43,227 nt of DNA, from positions 1 to 43,227 of the forward strand of contig NZ_NSDG01000056.1 in NCBI RefSeq assembly GCF_002289345.1, written 5' to 3'. Below, piece after piece: positions 42,526 through 43,227 of this stretch (its first letter is position 1; each line of letters opens with the position of its first letter). The position numbers were made by a program, and so were the translations under genes. The DNA is from Pseudoalteromonas sp. HM-SA03. Its GTDB lineage: Bacteria > Pseudomonadota > Gammaproteobacteria > Enterobacterales > Alteromonadaceae. Below the pieces are notes generated by a model, which was given only the letters and a program-made list of their open reading frames with translations, ran no database searches and was not told where the DNA came from.

Positions 42526-42837
42526 CACTCACCGGCGTCAATTTTCTATCCTCATGCAATTCAGTATTGGCGATCTCCTTACAAAAGTGGTTTAGCCAAA
42601 GACAAATACGTCGTCAAAGAGACAATAGAGGGTGAAGATCTTATAGTTAGTCGCAGCATGAATGCGCGAGAGTATGGAGAAGCAGACTTTAATATTAAAA
42701 GCTTTTATCATCGTGATTATATCTCAGGTAACTCAGAACAGTCTTTTCAAATGGCTGACGAGAGACTTTAAAATGGACTACTTGAGCAGTTCAAACATTG
42801 CTTAATTGAAGAGAGATATAAATCCAAATTAGTCTAA
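42526..42837 (+). pseudogene. decayed gene fragment with in-frame stop
   Basis: One plus-strand frame reads open and protein-like for 81 codons (FYPHAIQYWRSPYKSGLAKD, KYVVKETIEGEDLIVSRSMN, SFYHRDYISG) up to a TAA at 42769-42771. It continues in the same frame for 21 more codons (NGLLEQFKHCLIEERYKSKL) to a second TAA at 42835. No start codon or ribosome site exists at the front, which is cut by a TAG at 42523. It looks like the C-terminal part of a protein damaged by 5' loss and a nonsense change. Family not recognised; the setting suggests a former toxin or immunity gene. Confidence 0.5.
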
Positions 42838-43039
42838 TAAAAATGGCGGTTAAATAAGTTAGAACCATAGTCTCATGATTGGACCGCAATTAACGCTTTG
42901 CCAAGCCTTTACTTTTAGTTATAAAAGCGCTGTTGAGTAAGGTAATTATTCATCTAAAAATAGATAAGTCATCACTGGACATGGACGTCAAGAAACTCAC
43001 ATCATCTATGTTCTAGAGGAAGACTTTAAAGGAGTTGCA
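42838..43039. other. gap upstream of the partial immunity gene
   Basis: No gene supported. The frame of the following gene is open upstream for about 25 codons (HGRQETHIIYVLEEDFKG) and could be a remnant of an earlier toxin end, but the strong ribosome site at 43028-43034 favours the start at 43040. Confidence 0.35.
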
Positions 43040-43227
43040 ATGGTCCGTGATACCTTTCGGGATAAACCCTATTTCGACGAAGCTGTAGAGTGCTATGAAG
43101 AAATTATATTCGAGGATGTCGCCGAACTCGACTCCAGTGATCTCACGATAGAAATTAAGATGAGAACATGCTTTGACCTGATAAATAATATAATCAGTTT
43201 GATGCATGTAAAATACTCTCGTGGTGA
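43040..43227 (+). CDS. PoNi-like (DUF1910) immunity protein, N-terminal part
   Basis: 62 codons are visible; the gene runs off the right edge. ATG 43040 follows AAAGGAG at 6 nt, the best ribosome site in this region. The start MVRDTFRDKPYFDEAVECYE, a long helix, and LINNIISLMHVKYSRG fit the DUF1910 N-terminal domain of PoNi immunity proteins, which usually begin with RD-x-K-x-x-x-YF and carry YS-x-G after the second helix. PoNi proteins block PoNe-type DNase toxins. The call rests on a short match by eye; the rest of the gene lies outside the window. Confidence 0.55.
   Translation, partial: MVRDTFRDKPYFDEAVECYEEIIFEDVAELDSSDLTIEIKMRTCFDLINNIISLMHVKYSRG

Overview
The window looks like a chromosomal segment of a marine gammaproteobacterium of the Alteromonadales, most likely Pseudoalteromonas. 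That assignment is inferred from protein style: large TonB-dependent receptors, several secreted S9 peptidases, a GlrK/QseG/GlrR operon and a DUF2805 protein. No rRNA, tRNA, CRISPR array, intact insertion sequence or prophage was seen.

Layout. 1-3,650 is a patch of small unrecognised genes. It includes a 112-residue protein ending in two copies of a GGSG-x-D-x-Y-x-DPRG motif, and an XRE-type repressor facing a small gene. 3,860-11,000 holds an orphan periplasmic binding protein, a DUF4153 membrane protein, a lipoprotein oligopeptidase B and a dCache chemoreceptor with an amino-acid-binding signature. 11,060-15,720 is a three-gene sigma-54 signalling operon (GlrK, QseG-like lipoprotein, GlrR) diverging from four tandem periplasmic EF-hand genes. 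The gap between them carries two matching 18-bp inverted repeats and a sigma-54-like promoter. 15,720-16,790 is mostly non-coding, with a strong terminator and one possible 51-residue gene. 16,790-17,400 is an Hsp20 gene with a ROSE-type RNA thermometer leader and a sigma-32-like promoter. 17,490-19,740 is a compact GST / NTF2-like / tautomerase operon with a divergent LysR regulator. 19,790-24,180 has DUF2805, GNAT, S9 peptidase, a GFA-like protein and a second LysR.

24,160-33,350 is a TonB uptake locus. Two paralogous receptors flank a membrane-bound winged-helix regulator with a beta-propeller-like periplasmic part and a secreted Sel1-repeat protein carrying a TonB C-terminal domain. The leader of the second receptor holds a 162-bp MITE-like element with perfect 10-bp terminal inverted repeats. 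33,600-40,700 has a ThrE-type exporter, a LacI regulator divergent from an S9D-type peptidase, an RhtA-type exporter, and a BMT5-like methyltransferase with a C-terminal U1-type zinc finger. 41,060 to the right edge is an array of immunity genes (SUKH; GAD-like/DUF1851; a decayed fragment; the start of a PoNi-like gene) with no toxin in view.

The general theme is capture and digestion of peptides and polymers (receptors, S9 peptidases, binding protein, amino-acid chemoreceptor, amino-acid exporters), envelope signalling, and interbacterial conflict at the right end. All functional calls come from reading the sequence, without database searches.
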